From Phascolarctobacterium sp. (GTDB taxonomy: Bacteria; Bacillota; Negativicutes; Acidaminococcales; Acidaminococcaceae): a stretch of DNA of 64,000 nucleotides. The notes below the pieces were generated by a model. The model searched no databases, had not been told where the DNA came from, and saw only the letters and a list, made by a program, of their open reading frames with translations. How positions within the stretch are numbered: position 1 is the stretch's first letter; each line of letters opens with the position of its first letter. The position numbers and the translations under genes are program-made. The stretch is from the NCBI GenBank assembly GCA_020024105.1, contig JAHHUH010000006.1:1-64000 (forward strand). The letters run 5' to 3'. Of this stretch, positions 17,806 through 26,032 are shown piece by piece.

Positions 17806-18018
17806 TTATTCCAGGACGGTTACGTCAGTGGTGCGGATACGTGCTTCCACAGGGGCCTTGAGGGCAGCACCTTGAACACCAAAGGCCTGGGAGTCCAGGA
17901 CGGCCTGCATAGCCTGGTCGGCCTGCTCCTTGTTCACATCCTCACGGGGATTAGCTACGGTTAAGGTTTTTTTGGCACCAGCAGCGGTGGCAAATACTAA
18001 TTCTAATTTCTTTTCCAT
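17806..18018 (-). CDS. DUF2922 family protein
   Basis: Small soluble protein (70 residues from the ATG at 18018, MEKKLELVFATAAG). The family pattern is a strand with KKTLTVANPREDVN, then a helix (QADQAMQAVLDS) and a final strand ARIRTTDVTVLE. Members are small Firmicutes proteins of unknown function, nearly always next to DUF1659 and YvrJ genes, as here. AGGA with suitable spacing precedes ATG 18018; an upstream start at 18039 is less likely. Confidence 0.85.
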   Translation of the reverse strand: MEKKLELVFATAAGAKKTLTVANPREDVNKEQADQAMQAVLDSQAFGVQGAALKAPVEARIRTTDVTVLE

Positions 18019-18062
18019 CCTTCTACTTCCTTTCTTCACACAAGCTCATTACACTGGCAGGC

Positions 18063-18290
18063 TTAGGCACCTACGTTCAATTCCTTCTTTTCGGTGTAGC
18101 AGATGCTGTCCACATCCTCGGTCATCAGGCCTCCCAGGGCTTGACCGGCGGCATGGAGCTGGTCTAGGCTGGCCTCGGGATTGATATTATTATAGCTGCG
18201 GGCCTTGGTCTTGGCCTCGCCGCTATCATCCATTCCCAGCACTACATTAATGTTTAAGGCTCTTTTCAATACTTTGGCAGATACAGTCAT
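18063..18290 (-). CDS. DUF1659 family protein
   Basis: Small protein of 75 residues (MTVSAKVLKRALNINVVLGM, then KARSYNNINPEAS and LGGLMTEDVDSIC) matching DUF1659, which is found as a pair with DUF2922. An AAAGGAG site lies eight bases upstream. It is the second gene of the four-gene operon that starts with the amidase. Function unknown. Confidence 0.85.
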   Translation of the reverse strand: MTVSAKVLKRALNINVVLGMDDSGEAKTKARSYNNINPEASLDQLHAAGQALGGLMTEDVDSICYTEKKELNVGA

Positions 18291-18304
18291 GCTTCATGCT
18301 CCTT

Positions 18305-18913
18305 TCATGCACAGCGGGTTGGTTGGGCAGCGTCCTTAAATAAGGGCAGCTGCCGATACAGGAAATGCTCGCGATACTGTAGCGCCCGCTCCCGCAGCAG
18401 TACGCCACCTAGACGTAGCCGGTGCTCCTCCAGGCTGTCGGGCAGGTACCATAAATCCCAACGCATGTCCGGATCACCGCTACCAGGACCATAACCATCC
18501 TCACAGGCAATTTCCGCATGGGTCTTGACCGTGTCATAGGCTAAGGGCAGCCCCAGGGCATAGGTCAGAATGGCAATTACCTGGGCTAGCGTAGCTATCT
18601 GCTGCTCCGTGGGCGGTTCCCCTCCCAGATGCACCTTCCCGGAGGCCTGGCAGCTGGCCTGGTAGCCACAGCACAGGGTAATCCCCAGGGTATCGGTATT
18701 CCGCAGATAGGTATGCTGCTTAAATTCCGTCAGCTTGGTACAGGTCTGGTAAATCGTTCCGTCCCTGTCAATATTGATATGGTAATCGTCATAGGCCTGG
18801 CCGTAATGTCCTGCTGTCCAGTGCAGGTAGAGGCATTTCAGCCGCCCCCTGGCCTGACAGCCGAGAATGTACAGCTGCCGGTGGCTGATGGTTAGTGGTG
18901 TTGGTACTAACAT
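18305..18913 (-). CDS. N-acetylmuramoyl-L-alanine amidase (Amidase_2)
   Basis: Predicted peptidoglycan hydrolase cutting the bond between N-acetylmuramic acid and the stem peptide. Zinc and catalytic positions of the Amidase_2/PGRP fold are recognisable: LYLHWTAGHYG with the first His, the substrate strand YHINIDRDGTIYQ, NTDTLGITLCCGYQ, then VKTHAEIACEDGYGPGSGDPDMRWDLWYL with the second His and the DxRWD metal region. There is no signal peptide and no cell-wall binding domain, which resembles phage endolysins that need a separate export route. The start is taken at ATG 18913; a GTG nine bases earlier is possible. First gene of the operon with DUF1659, DUF2922 and YvrJ. Confidence 0.85.
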   Translation of the reverse strand: MLVPTPLTISHRQLYILGCQARGRLKCLYLHWTAGHYGQAYDDYHINIDRDGTIYQTCTKLTEFKQHTYLRNTDTLGITLCCGYQASCQASGKVHLGGEPPTEQQIATLAQVIAILTYALGLPLAYDTVKTHAEIACEDGYGPGSGDPDMRWDLWYLPDSLEEHRLRLGGVLLRERALQYREHFLYRQLPLFKDAAQPTRCA

Positions 18914-19217
18914 CTGTATCACGTCCTTTCACTCTCTAAATGGGGCCTAGGAGTCTGAAGACGACAGGAACTTTATGAAAAATTTGTGAATTATGAGATT
19001 TTTCTGTATTTCTCTTAGCATTTTCAGGTTTCAGGCCATCAGATGGGATTATTTTTTCCGCTAATATCTGTTATAATTTACGTATTGTTTCCAATTGATA
19101 GAATATTTAAATTATAAGCCTATTCTACTCTTGGAGCTTTGAGCACGCCCTCCCTAAGCCTTGCACTGGAAAGGCTTCCGAGAAAATTTTGTGGTGTTTG
19201 AGAAAGGAATGAAGTCA
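18914..19217. other. Divergent promoter region between the amidase operon and the XRE genes
   Basis: No gene is seen. It contains a TATAAT at 19072-19077 on the plus strand that may serve the first XRE gene, and the leader of the amidase operon on the minus strand. Confidence 0.5.
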
Positions 19218-19463
19218 ATGAACGAAGAGACTTTAAATCTTCATTTTAACTACTCTCAAAAGATTCTGGCCGCTACCCTAAAGGATTTACGGCTACAGGA
19301 AAATTTAACCCAGGAGGAGCTGGCCCTGGAGCTGGGCATTTCGCGGACCGAGGTACAGACCCTTGAAAATGCCCACGGTAATCCCAGCTTCACCTTTTTA
19401 GTCCGCTTATACAAGCGGTTGGGTAAGAAGCATTATATTCTGGATATAATGTTTACCCCATAA
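19218..19463 (+). CDS. XRE-type HTH regulator (short)
   Basis: An 81-residue DNA-binding protein with a Cro/CI helix-turn-helix: LKDLRLQENLTQEELALELGISRTEVQTLENAHGNP read in segments (LTQEELALEL, ISRTEVQTLE). The start at 19218 is chosen because AAAGGA precedes it by nine bases. It is followed 74 bases later by another XRE gene in the same direction. Targets are unknown; the nearest candidate is the divergent amidase operon. Confidence 0.82.
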   Translation: MNEETLNLHFNYSQKILAATLKDLRLQENLTQEELALELGISRTEVQTLENAHGNPSFTFLVRLYKRLGKKHYILDIMFTP

Positions 19464-19536
19464 GCTGCTTGACACTCTCACGTAAAAGAACAGCGCCCCA
19501 CCATTGGGACGGTGCGTTGACAAGGGAGGTGAAAAT

Positions 19537-19782
19537 ATGCAGCAGGAAACAAACTTTCCCATGGAGCTTCATACCCTAGGCGAATATATCCGGCATAGGC
19601 GCAAGGCGCTGGCTATCAGTCAGGAGGCTTTGGCCAGCAGCCTGGGTATTGGTCTTACTACGCTGGCAGGTATTGAAGCGGGTACCAGAAATGTTACCCT
19701 GTACAATATAGAAAAAATCTTTTTCGGACTCTTCTCCTTAGAAAGCTCTGCCTCTAAGGACAAGTCCCTTCCACGCAGATAA
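19537..19782 (+). CDS. XRE-type HTH regulator (short)
   Basis: An 81-residue single-domain Cro/CI protein (LGEYIRHRRKALAISQEALA, then SSLGIGLTTLAGIEAGTRN), with no ligand-binding domain. The start at 19537 has a perfect GGAGG seven bases upstream. It is the second of three small HTH genes in a row, and a terminator follows directly. Confidence 0.85.
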   Translation: MQQETNFPMELHTLGEYIRHRRKALAISQEALASSLGIGLTTLAGIEAGTRNVTLYNIEKIFFGLFSLESSASKDKSLPRR

Positions 19783-19798
19783 TCCCCCTGCACCTAAG

Positions 19799-19836
19799 AT
19801 GGCAGCTGAATTAGACAGCTGCCATTACTATTTTTA
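19799..19836 (+). terminator. Terminator after the second XRE gene
   Basis: Perfect 10-bp stem ATGGCAGCTG / CAGCTGCCAT, seven-base loop, then a T-rich run. Confidence 0.85.
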
Positions 19837-20239
19837 GGTGTCCTCACCAGGCTCATTATATGGAGGTGGTCTTTAGCGGTAGCCCATGCTACACTGGGAC
19901 CATCTTCTCTTTCGCTTTTTCTTTTTTTATTTTTTTCTTTTTCCCTTTCATCTTCTCGCCTCTATCAAGATAACGCGTAGCGTTATCCTCCTTGTTCCCA
20001 GAATAGTATAAGCTACTACTAGGAGTCTGCTCCCGTTCTCCCACTAGGCTTTAGCCAGGCTTGGACGGGACTGGGTCCGGCAGTGACTAAGGTTTAAAGG
20101 CTCAAATAGCTATTAACCCCTGGGTAGCGTAGGGTAGAGCCTAGGCCTATAGATTCCCTACGAGCAGCAGTATTAGCCCTGGAGGGACTTGACGGCACAG
20201 GAAGATGAGGGTGTTTTTAGCAGACTGGAGGCTGGTTCA

Positions 20240-20587
20240 ATGTGTAAAGAAATGGTTAAGCTAGAAACTGCAATAGCAGGAGCAGTCAGGGTCAAGAAGC
20301 TGCAGGACAGCTGGGGCCGACAGGTCAGACAGATCCGGCTAGCCCTTAATTTAACGCCCCATGCCTTTGCCGATAAGCTAAGGCTGTCCATGAATGGGCT
20401 CAAGAAGGTGGAGGATGGTCGGGCCTCCTACACCCTATGCTTTAAGGCCCAGCGGGGTTTAAGACTGCTGCTGGCAGAAAGGATGGCCCTGAAAATGACC
20501 CGGCTCCCCAAGCCACCTCACCCGAAAAAGAAGCCCTCCCAGACAGCCAAATCAACAGAGGATCAGCAGCATAAACCGAAATCGTGA
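20240..20587 (+). CDS. Small HTH-like protein with basic tail
   Basis: A 115-residue protein from ATG 20240, which has GGAGG eight bases upstream. The middle (about residues 25-75: WGRQVRQIRLALNLTPHAFA, then DKLRLSMNGLKKVEDG) looks like a Cro/CI helix-turn-helix related to the two genes before it. The last 35 residues are low complexity and rich in Lys and Pro, possibly a non-specific nucleic-acid binding tail. No close family recognised. The preceding 400 bases carry no gene. Confidence 0.6.
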   Translation: MCKEMVKLETAIAGAVRVKKLQDSWGRQVRQIRLALNLTPHAFADKLRLSMNGLKKVEDGRASYTLCFKAQRGLRLLLAERMALKMTRLPKPPHPKKKPSQTAKSTEDQQHKPKS

Positions 20588-20614
20588 AGTATTTGTAAAT
20601 AATTCCTATTTCGC

Positions 20615-20643
20615 TTGCTATCTTGTAAAGATAGTTGTATTCT
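20615..20643 (+). promoter_or_regulatory. Promoter in front of the candidate small RNA
   Basis: TTGCTA and TATTCT with 17 bases between them, immediately upstream of the first of several hairpins. Confidence 0.4.
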
Positions 20644-20649
20644 ATAAGT

Positions 20650-20777
20650 GGGGTTGGACCCCAATGCATCCTTCCCAGTGTGCATGGTCTCTCCCTGAAA
20701 AAACTATCTTCTAAAACCAGCAGTGCTAAGCTGCTGGTACGACACTCAGGCTCATCCGTCATGGATGGGCCTTTTCT
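20650..20777 (+). ncRNA. Candidate structured small RNA
   Basis: No open frame fits, but hairpins follow one another: GGGGT/ACCCC with a three-base loop, ATGCA/TGCAT, ACCAGCAG/CTGCTGGT, and the final GGCTCATCC/GGATGGGCC with a T-run (20749-20776), which is a good intrinsic terminator. A promoter-like sequence lies in front. It does not match tmRNA, SRP RNA, RNase P RNA or 6S RNA as far as I can judge. Confidence 0.45.
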
Positions 20778-20790
20778 TATGCCTAAAAAT

Positions 20791-20833
20791 AAACTCTCCA
20801 TGCACCCTTTAGCAGGTGTGGAGAGTTTTTTAT
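20791..20833. terminator. Second hairpin terminator, possibly bidirectional
   Basis: AACTCTCCATGCACC and GGTGTGGAGAGTT form an almost continuous stem around CTTTAGCA, with A and T runs at the two ends. Confidence 0.75.
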
Positions 20834-21081
20834 GAGGTAGATATTTAAGGAACTAGTCCTGACAGCTCCGCTAAGGGGCCCCAGCAGGGAGCAGGAGGCA
20901 CAAGAGATATGCACTAGCCGTAAGTGGCTTTATTCTCTGTAAAAGGCAATTCAGAGGGTTTTAAGGAGCTTGGGCTATTTGTATCTTCCTATGCTGCTAC
21001 CCCAGCAGGACAGCAGGAAAAGGGCTGATCTAAGCAAGCAGAAGCAGGAGACTACCAAGGAGCAGCAAGGAAAAACTACTT

Positions 21082-21309
21082 AAAATCACCCATATAATGA
21101 GCTTTAGAAAGCACCCTCCTCCCCTAGCCGAACAGCCCCTAAAAATGGCAGCTAGCCTGCTATCGGAGAGAATACAGCTGCCGAATACGATAAAACTGCT
21201 GGCAGGAGCAGCCCAAAAGGCTGTATTTGATAACGCAGGCTCTGGAAAAGGACGGTGAAAAGGAAAATTTATGGGCAAAATCACCCATATAGTGAGCTTT
21301 TGGGAAAGC
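21082..21309 (+). repeat. Two direct copies of a 20-base element
   Basis: The sequence AAAATCACCCATATA(A/G)TGAGCTTT occurs at about 21082 and again at about 21277, 195 bases apart, in the same direction. In one reading frame both encode KITHI(M/V)SF. The second lies near the start of a 63-codon frame (21271-21462) with an AAAGGA in front. Neither frame belongs to a family I know; they may be duplicated small genes or a repeated binding site. Confidence 0.4.
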
Positions 21310-21458
21310 CTGGTAGCGCTAAAACAGTGGCATGTGGTCAAAAATTGGAGAAAATGGACTTTTACAAATAGAGCTTTGGACCGGTTAAATATAAAAAAGG
21401 ACACAAACAGAATTATACAAATTCTATCCGTGTCCATAATCCATTATAAAAGCTTCTT

Positions 21459-21608
21459 TTAGCCCTTGCAATCGTTCTTCCAACGCTTATACGCTTCTGG
21501 CATACATACTGCGCAAGGACGGTAGCCTGCGGCAATAGCCGTAGCCTCATCCTTAAAGAACACTCTGTACTTTACATAATGTCCAGCGGCAATAAGTATC
21601 TTTGACAT
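21459..21608 (-). pseudogene. Fragment of an Ada-like zinc-binding domain protein
   Basis: The minus strand from 21608 reads MSKILIAAGHYVKYRVFF, then KDEATAIAAGYRPCAVCMPE and AYKRWK. The FFxxEATAIAAGYRPCxxC core is the second half of the metal-binding domain of Ada-type proteins (pattern AGYRPCKRC), including two of the four zinc cysteines. The first half with the other two cysteines is missing, and there is no ribosome binding site at the ATG, so it looks like a truncated remnant. It lies next to the boundary of the AT-rich protease cassette. Confidence 0.55.
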
Positions 21609-21637
21609 GCAAAATTGAAACTAACAATAGAATTTTT

Positions 21638-21669
21638 ATATATTAGACAATAATTTTAGTCTAATATAT
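21638..21669 (-). terminator. AT-rich inverted repeat after the protease gene
   Basis: Perfect 11-bp arms ATATATTAGAC / GTCTAATATAT with a ten-base loop, about 55 bases after the protease stop. There is no clear T-run on the minus strand, so its role as a terminator is uncertain. Confidence 0.45.
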
Positions 21670-21722
21670 TCAAAATTGATATCGTAATAGAACGACATTA
21701 TACCTTATTTAAAGTATAAAAT

Positions 21723-24245
21723 TTATTTTATTTTAATTCTAGGTTGAACTCTATTAACGGCTTTAATCTTGACGTTATTTCTAATACGATTATACAAATC
21801 TATTTTTTCCTTAGAAGCATATTTAAATGTTACACATACGGCGTAGTCCTGTTCTTCATTTTGTTCAGCATATTTAAATCGTTCTTTACCTGTCACCATC
21901 AAATAAATATATGGTTCCTCTAAACTCTCATCCCATAAAAGATCCGATCCTCCCATAGGACCTTTATCCCAACGCATCTGTTGTAAGGTAGATTTTTGTA
22001 ATACTGTACTGCCAGGATGAAAATCTTTAATTTTATATCTATCTGGCAAACTATCAAGTACACTTCCTGCATTATCTCCAGATTCTCTTTTGGCTTTATA
22101 TTTTGCAAGTGTTTCATTATCGATTCTACGAAAAACTTCAATCCATAAATTATTTGCTAAATATTCTTTACGTTCTATTTTAGTAACAGGATTGTAAGCT
22201 AAACTTATAACTATAGACTTCGCTGCTTTTATTGTCAAAAATTCTTTTGGTACAGGAATTTTATACAAATGATAGTCTCTTAAAAATAATCTATCTTCAG
22301 CTATTAATGTTACTGATTTATCTGTAGAGAAAAATAAATTATCTGTAATCTTTCCATACCCATATAAACGCAATAACCTATCTTGTTTAGGGTTTTTGTT
22401 ACCTTGATAATAAATATCTTTAGACTCACTTCCCCATTCTTGCATCATTTTTGAACAACTTGCCGAATTCGCAAGCATCGCTCTTATTAAATTCGCGGAA
22501 GGCTTTCTTTCAAGATGTTTTTCTAAAGAGCGTTCCATTCTAGCTGCTACGTGTGTAATATGAGGTGCTGAAAAACTTGTACCACAAACACCTTTAAATA
22601 TCTTATCCGTGTGATTACTCAAGGTAGGTTCTAAAATTCCTTTATTAGTTATATCCCAATTGTTATTATGTAGCGCATACTGTCTTACAGCAAAATTACC
22701 CCCATAATCAACAAATTCTGGTTTTATTGATTTATTTATTCCATGTCCAATTCTTGTGAAAGCAGATAAATGATCTTGCAAGCCTGCAGAAATAGATAAC
22801 ATTGGCATTATAGTAGACGGTTCAGAAAAACGAGTAATAGAACCTACCGTTATACTTAAAGCAGAAGTAGCTGGATCTATGAGTGCATTATCCGGTGCAA
22901 ATAACTGATCTCTTACATTCTGCATCAATTCTTCTCTTGATGTAAATTCAGGAACCTTAACAGACGAATTATTCCCTATGCTTACGATAATTACTATATC
23001 TAATTTTCTTGATAGATCATCTAACATACTTGCACATGGGAACTGCCTTCCACCGTAGTATATATTATTAAGATTTCCAACTGATAAATTAAATATCCTG
23101 CAACCATACTCTTTATAAAAGTATTCAATGGCCTCTTTAACTAATTCTTCCGGCCGCTTATCACTTCTAAATTCTGTATATGTTTTTGCTTTGTCATGCA
23201 TAATTTTCCCATTATAAACACGCACAAGCGGCTTAAATATTCTACTTTCAATAGATTTTGTGAAATCACCGTAAGCCACGATTCCGGCAACTGCTGTTCC
23301 ATGGCCATTCTTGTCAGTAGTGGTATTTTCTTCTTCATCAAAATCTTGCTCTGCTATAATCACTGTTTTCAGTAATGGATTTGCAGAAAAAATTCCAGAA
23401 TCCAATACAGCAGCCGCAGGGGCCTCATCATTTAGATTATCTTGTACAATTGGCTCATAATTATTATCATACAATTTGTAATGTTCTGTTTCTATATCGT
23501 TGAAAGGCAATTCGACAGAACTTACAATATCCATATCCAATAAAGCATTTAGTGTGAATTCATTTACCTTAGCCTTTCCAAGTAACAAACTAGGTATTTC
23601 AAACAAATCTCCTAATAACTTATTTTCATCCGTACTTAGTATCTTTTTTATTTGTCTTTCTATTTCAAATTTTTTTCTTGATTCGTTGTTATACCAAATA
23701 TCAATATTTACTTTAAAATATCTATCTAAACTTCCCTCATTCATAGACTGTCTTAACTTTTTTCCAATTCTATCTTCTCTATTAATACATCTAACAGTTT
23801 CGATAGAATTAAATAAATCTCTCCTTTTGGCATAAGTTAAAACAGTTTCTTCACGACTATCTTCTTTCCAAAGTTCTCGTTCCTTATTGAATAATTCTAT
23901 TGACTTTTTATTTTCAAATTGTATTGTTAATTTTGTCTTACTGCCATTATCACAGTAAATTTCTTCTACTAAATAAGCAGAAAACCTGTCAAGTAATACT
24001 TCTAATAATTCTCCAGGTAAAGCTTCTGCAGACATCTCTATTACCATCAAACTATCTGTGTTTATGCCTAAAAGCCTTCTATTATTTAAAATTTTTTCTG
24101 TTGCCTCTTCCAATTCTTTACCTAGTTTTGCTCCATGCTTCTGTCTATCACGTAACGGCGGCTTTGGTGCGTTTGGATTTGAATGTCCCTTGTATTGATA
24201 ATCTTTTTCTTCTCGTTCAATTTGAATATGCTTATATATATCCAT
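21723..24245 (-). CDS. Subtilisin-like (S8) protease of an AAA+/protease pair
   Basis: Large intracellular serine protease, 840 residues, without signal peptide. Residues 1-60 start with a basic region (PLRDRQKHGAKLGKELEEA) typical of S8 proteins encoded next to AAA ATPases. About 60-270 is a domain I cannot name. The catalytic domain has Asp282 (AAVLDSGI), His315 (KNGHGTAVAG) and Ser557 (CGTSFSAPH), with NLSVG and SIGNNSS strands between. About 250 C-terminal residues form a further domain. All three catalytic residues are present, so it should be active. AGGAGG precedes the ATG. The gene is much more AT-rich than its surroundings, a sign of acquisition. It follows the ATPase gene by 23 bases. 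In such pairs a role in phage defence has been proposed; the target is unknown. Confidence 0.9.
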   Translation of the reverse strand: MDIYKHIQIEREEKDYQYKGHSNPNAPKPPLRDRQKHGAKLGKELEEATEKILNNRRLLGINTDSLMVIEMSAEALPGELLEVLLDRFSAYLVEEIYCDNGSKTKLTIQFENKKSIELFNKERELWKEDSREETVLTYAKRRDLFNSIETVRCINREDRIGKKLRQSMNEGSLDRYFKVNIDIWYNNESRKKFEIERQIKKILSTDENKLLGDLFEIPSLLLGKAKVNEFTLNALLDMDIVSSVELPFNDIETEHYKLYDNNYEPIVQDNLNDEAPAAAVLDSGIFSANPLLKTVIIAEQDFDEEENTTTDKNGHGTAVAGIVAYGDFTKSIESRIFKPLVRVYNGKIMHDKAKTYTEFRSDKRPEELVKEAIEYFYKEYGCRIFNLSVGNLNNIYYGGRQFPCASMLDDLSRKLDIVIIVSIGNNSSVKVPEFTSREELMQNVRDQLFAPDNALIDPATSALSITVGSITRFSEPSTIMPMLSISAGLQDHLSAFTRIGHGINKSIKPEFVDYGGNFAVRQYALHNNNWDITNKGILEPTLSNHTDKIFKGVCGTSFSAPHITHVAARMERSLEKHLERKPSANLIRAMLANSASCSKMMQEWGSESKDIYYQGNKNPKQDRLLRLYGYGKITDNLFFSTDKSVTLIAEDRLFLRDYHLYKIPVPKEFLTIKAAKSIVISLAYNPVTKIERKEYLANNLWIEVFRRIDNETLAKYKAKRESGDNAGSVLDSLPDRYKIKDFHPGSTVLQKSTLQQMRWDKGPMGGSDLLWDESLEEPYIYLMVTGKERFKYAEQNEEQDYAVCVTFKYASKEKIDLYNRIRNNVKIKAVNRVQPRIKIK

Positions 24246-24268
24246 ATTTCCCTCCTATATTATTAGTA

Positions 24269-25258
24269 TTAACTTTTTCTTAAGAGAACTAACTTTTTCT
24301 GTTTTTCTATGGCTTCTTTTATATTTTTTACAGTATACACCCGTGTACCATTTAATATGCATTTTCTCATTATTATTCTGCAAACATTTTCTACATCTGA
24401 ATGTGAAAAAAAATCTGTATCTTTTAAAAATTGTTTAAACGTATAATTAGGACCATTAAATAGACGTAATTTAGAATTAAACAATTTTATTTTCTCAATA
24501 TCTGAAGGTAAATCAAATCGAAGCGTTGTATCAAACCTACGCCATATAGCATAATCTAAAGAAGATTCATAATTGGTAGCAGCTACTATTAATGACTGCC
24601 CCTTAAAATTATCTATTTGTTGTAAAAATGTATTAACTACCCTCTTTATTTCTCCGTGTTCACTTTCATCACTCCTGCTACGTCCAATAGCATCAAATTC
24701 ATCAAAAAATATTACAAAACTATCATTTTTAGCCAGTTCAAAAACCTTTCTAATATTGCTTGCCGTCTCACCTAGATAAGAAGAAACCAGAGCATCAAAC
24801 CTAACATACATCAAAGGTATACCTATTTCAGTAGCTAGCGCTTTAGCACATAAAGTTTTCCCACAACCAGGTGGACCATAAAATAAAATTCTGCTTGTAG
24901 GTGGTACTCCATTGCTAACCAAGACATCCCAATTACAAAACTCTAATAAAATCTCCTTTAACTCTGCCGTTTTCTCATCTGACAAAATCAAATCATCAAA
25001 ACATTTTTCTGAATAAATAATATCAACCAATCTATTATCTTTTTCTTCATTAAAATTGTTAATATGTTCCATATAGGACATTAGAGCAGTGTCGTGTTTC
25101 TTTGACATTCTTAAAACTCGTTCTAAATCATTTGCTAAAATAACATGGTTTTTTTTTCTTTCATCAGCAATTATTTCATTTGCTACTTTTAAAAACAATT
25201 TTTTATCATTACTAATAAAACTACTAAATAATTTTTTTATTAAATCTGCTCTAGCCAT
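24269..25258 (-). CDS. AAA+ ATPase partner of the S8 protease
   Basis: A 329-residue AAA+ ATPase. An N-terminal helical region (1-110) is followed by the AAA module: Walker A GPPGCGKT at 128-135, pore-loop-like VSSYLGET, Walker B FVIFFDEFD at 181-189, sensor 1 VAATN, and the arginine-finger RRFD around 240-243. It is closest in style to proteasomal/FtsH-type classical AAA ATPases and has no membrane helix or protease domain of its own. The protease is encoded next to it, so the pair may work as an unfoldase-protease or as a sensor plus effector. GGGAG lies nine bases before the ATG. Same low GC as the protease gene. Confidence 0.92.
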   Translation of the reverse strand: MARADLIKKLFSSFISNDKKLFLKVANEIIADERKKNHVILANDLERVLRMSKKHDTALMSYMEHINNFNEEKDNRLVDIIYSEKCFDDLILSDEKTAELKEILLEFCNWDVLVSNGVPPTSRILFYGPPGCGKTLCAKALATEIGIPLMYVRFDALVSSYLGETASNIRKVFELAKNDSFVIFFDEFDAIGRSRSDESEHGEIKRVVNTFLQQIDNFKGQSLIVAATNYESSLDYAIWRRFDTTLRFDLPSDIEKIKLFNSKLRLFNGPNYTFKQFLKDTDFFSHSDVENVCRIIMRKCILNGTRVYTVKNIKEAIEKQKKLVLLRKS

Positions 25259-26032
25259 ACCATATTTCTCCCTTTTACCATTAAGTAATTTTTAAAATGT
25301 AATGCATAAATTTCGCTACAATAAATTTACTATACTAATAATAAATTAGGTTTAGTATGACTTCATCTAGATATTATTGTGAAAATTTATGTTCAATATT
25401 CTTTATTATTTTTTATAACCTAATAATCTTTTGCTTTTCAAAACAGATATCTCTTTATATATGCATTGTAGCATATGCTATGACTATTGACAAACAAAAA
25501 CATCAGTCAAATCTTTAATTAGTTTATCTTATATTATAGAAAATATTTTATTCTCTTTTACTTTTAATAAACTAATCTAAAAATTATTTATTTGAATTTT
25601 ACACTATATGTTCACTTTTTTTAATATAATTGAATTATTTTTATGGGTAAAGGGCAACAGCTAGCATAGCTACTCCACCCAAGCAGGCACGTAATCTGCG
25701 TCTTCAAGCAATAACGTATTTTCAAGCAAACACCTAAGAGGTCCCTTGACCTGCCTTAGTAGTGATAGTTACGTATTCTTTCAGAATGAATGGAGTCTTT
25801 AATCCTTACTCAACAGAACTATATAACGAAAAGGAGCAGCCCACCAGGACTGCTCCTTCCATTACTACCCGCTCCATTATTGGACAAGGTCGTGCCTACC
25901 ATGTACACTAAGCAACCTTGTCCTATTTTTTATGGAACTATATTTTTTGCCAAGCAGCTTTAGCTATGTTGAGAAACCTAAAGTAACAGGACTACTTCCT
26001 CTTTCGTCTACTCACTCCAGCTTTCCTAAGCC
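25259..26032. other. AT-rich intergenic region upstream of the ATPase gene
   Basis: About 380 bases next to the ATPase are extremely AT-rich without a convincing gene, and presumably contain the promoter of the cassette. From about 25640 the composition returns to that of the genome; this right part holds a hairpin terminator and no gene. Confidence 0.55.
25831..25858 (-). terminator. Hairpin terminator
   Basis: Nine-base arms AAGGAGCAG / CTGCTCCTT; minus-strand T-rich bases follow. It lies about 175 bases downstream of the HAD gene. Confidence 0.55.

Noticed and set aside
20611-20640. Partial similarity of this stretch to the CRISPR repeat (about 13 of 19 bases), suggesting a possible tracrRNA anti-repeat
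   Set aside because: The match is imperfect, partly due to the common word GCTTGC, and is in the wrong orientation for an anti-repeat in the plus-strand RNA found here. It is probably chance.
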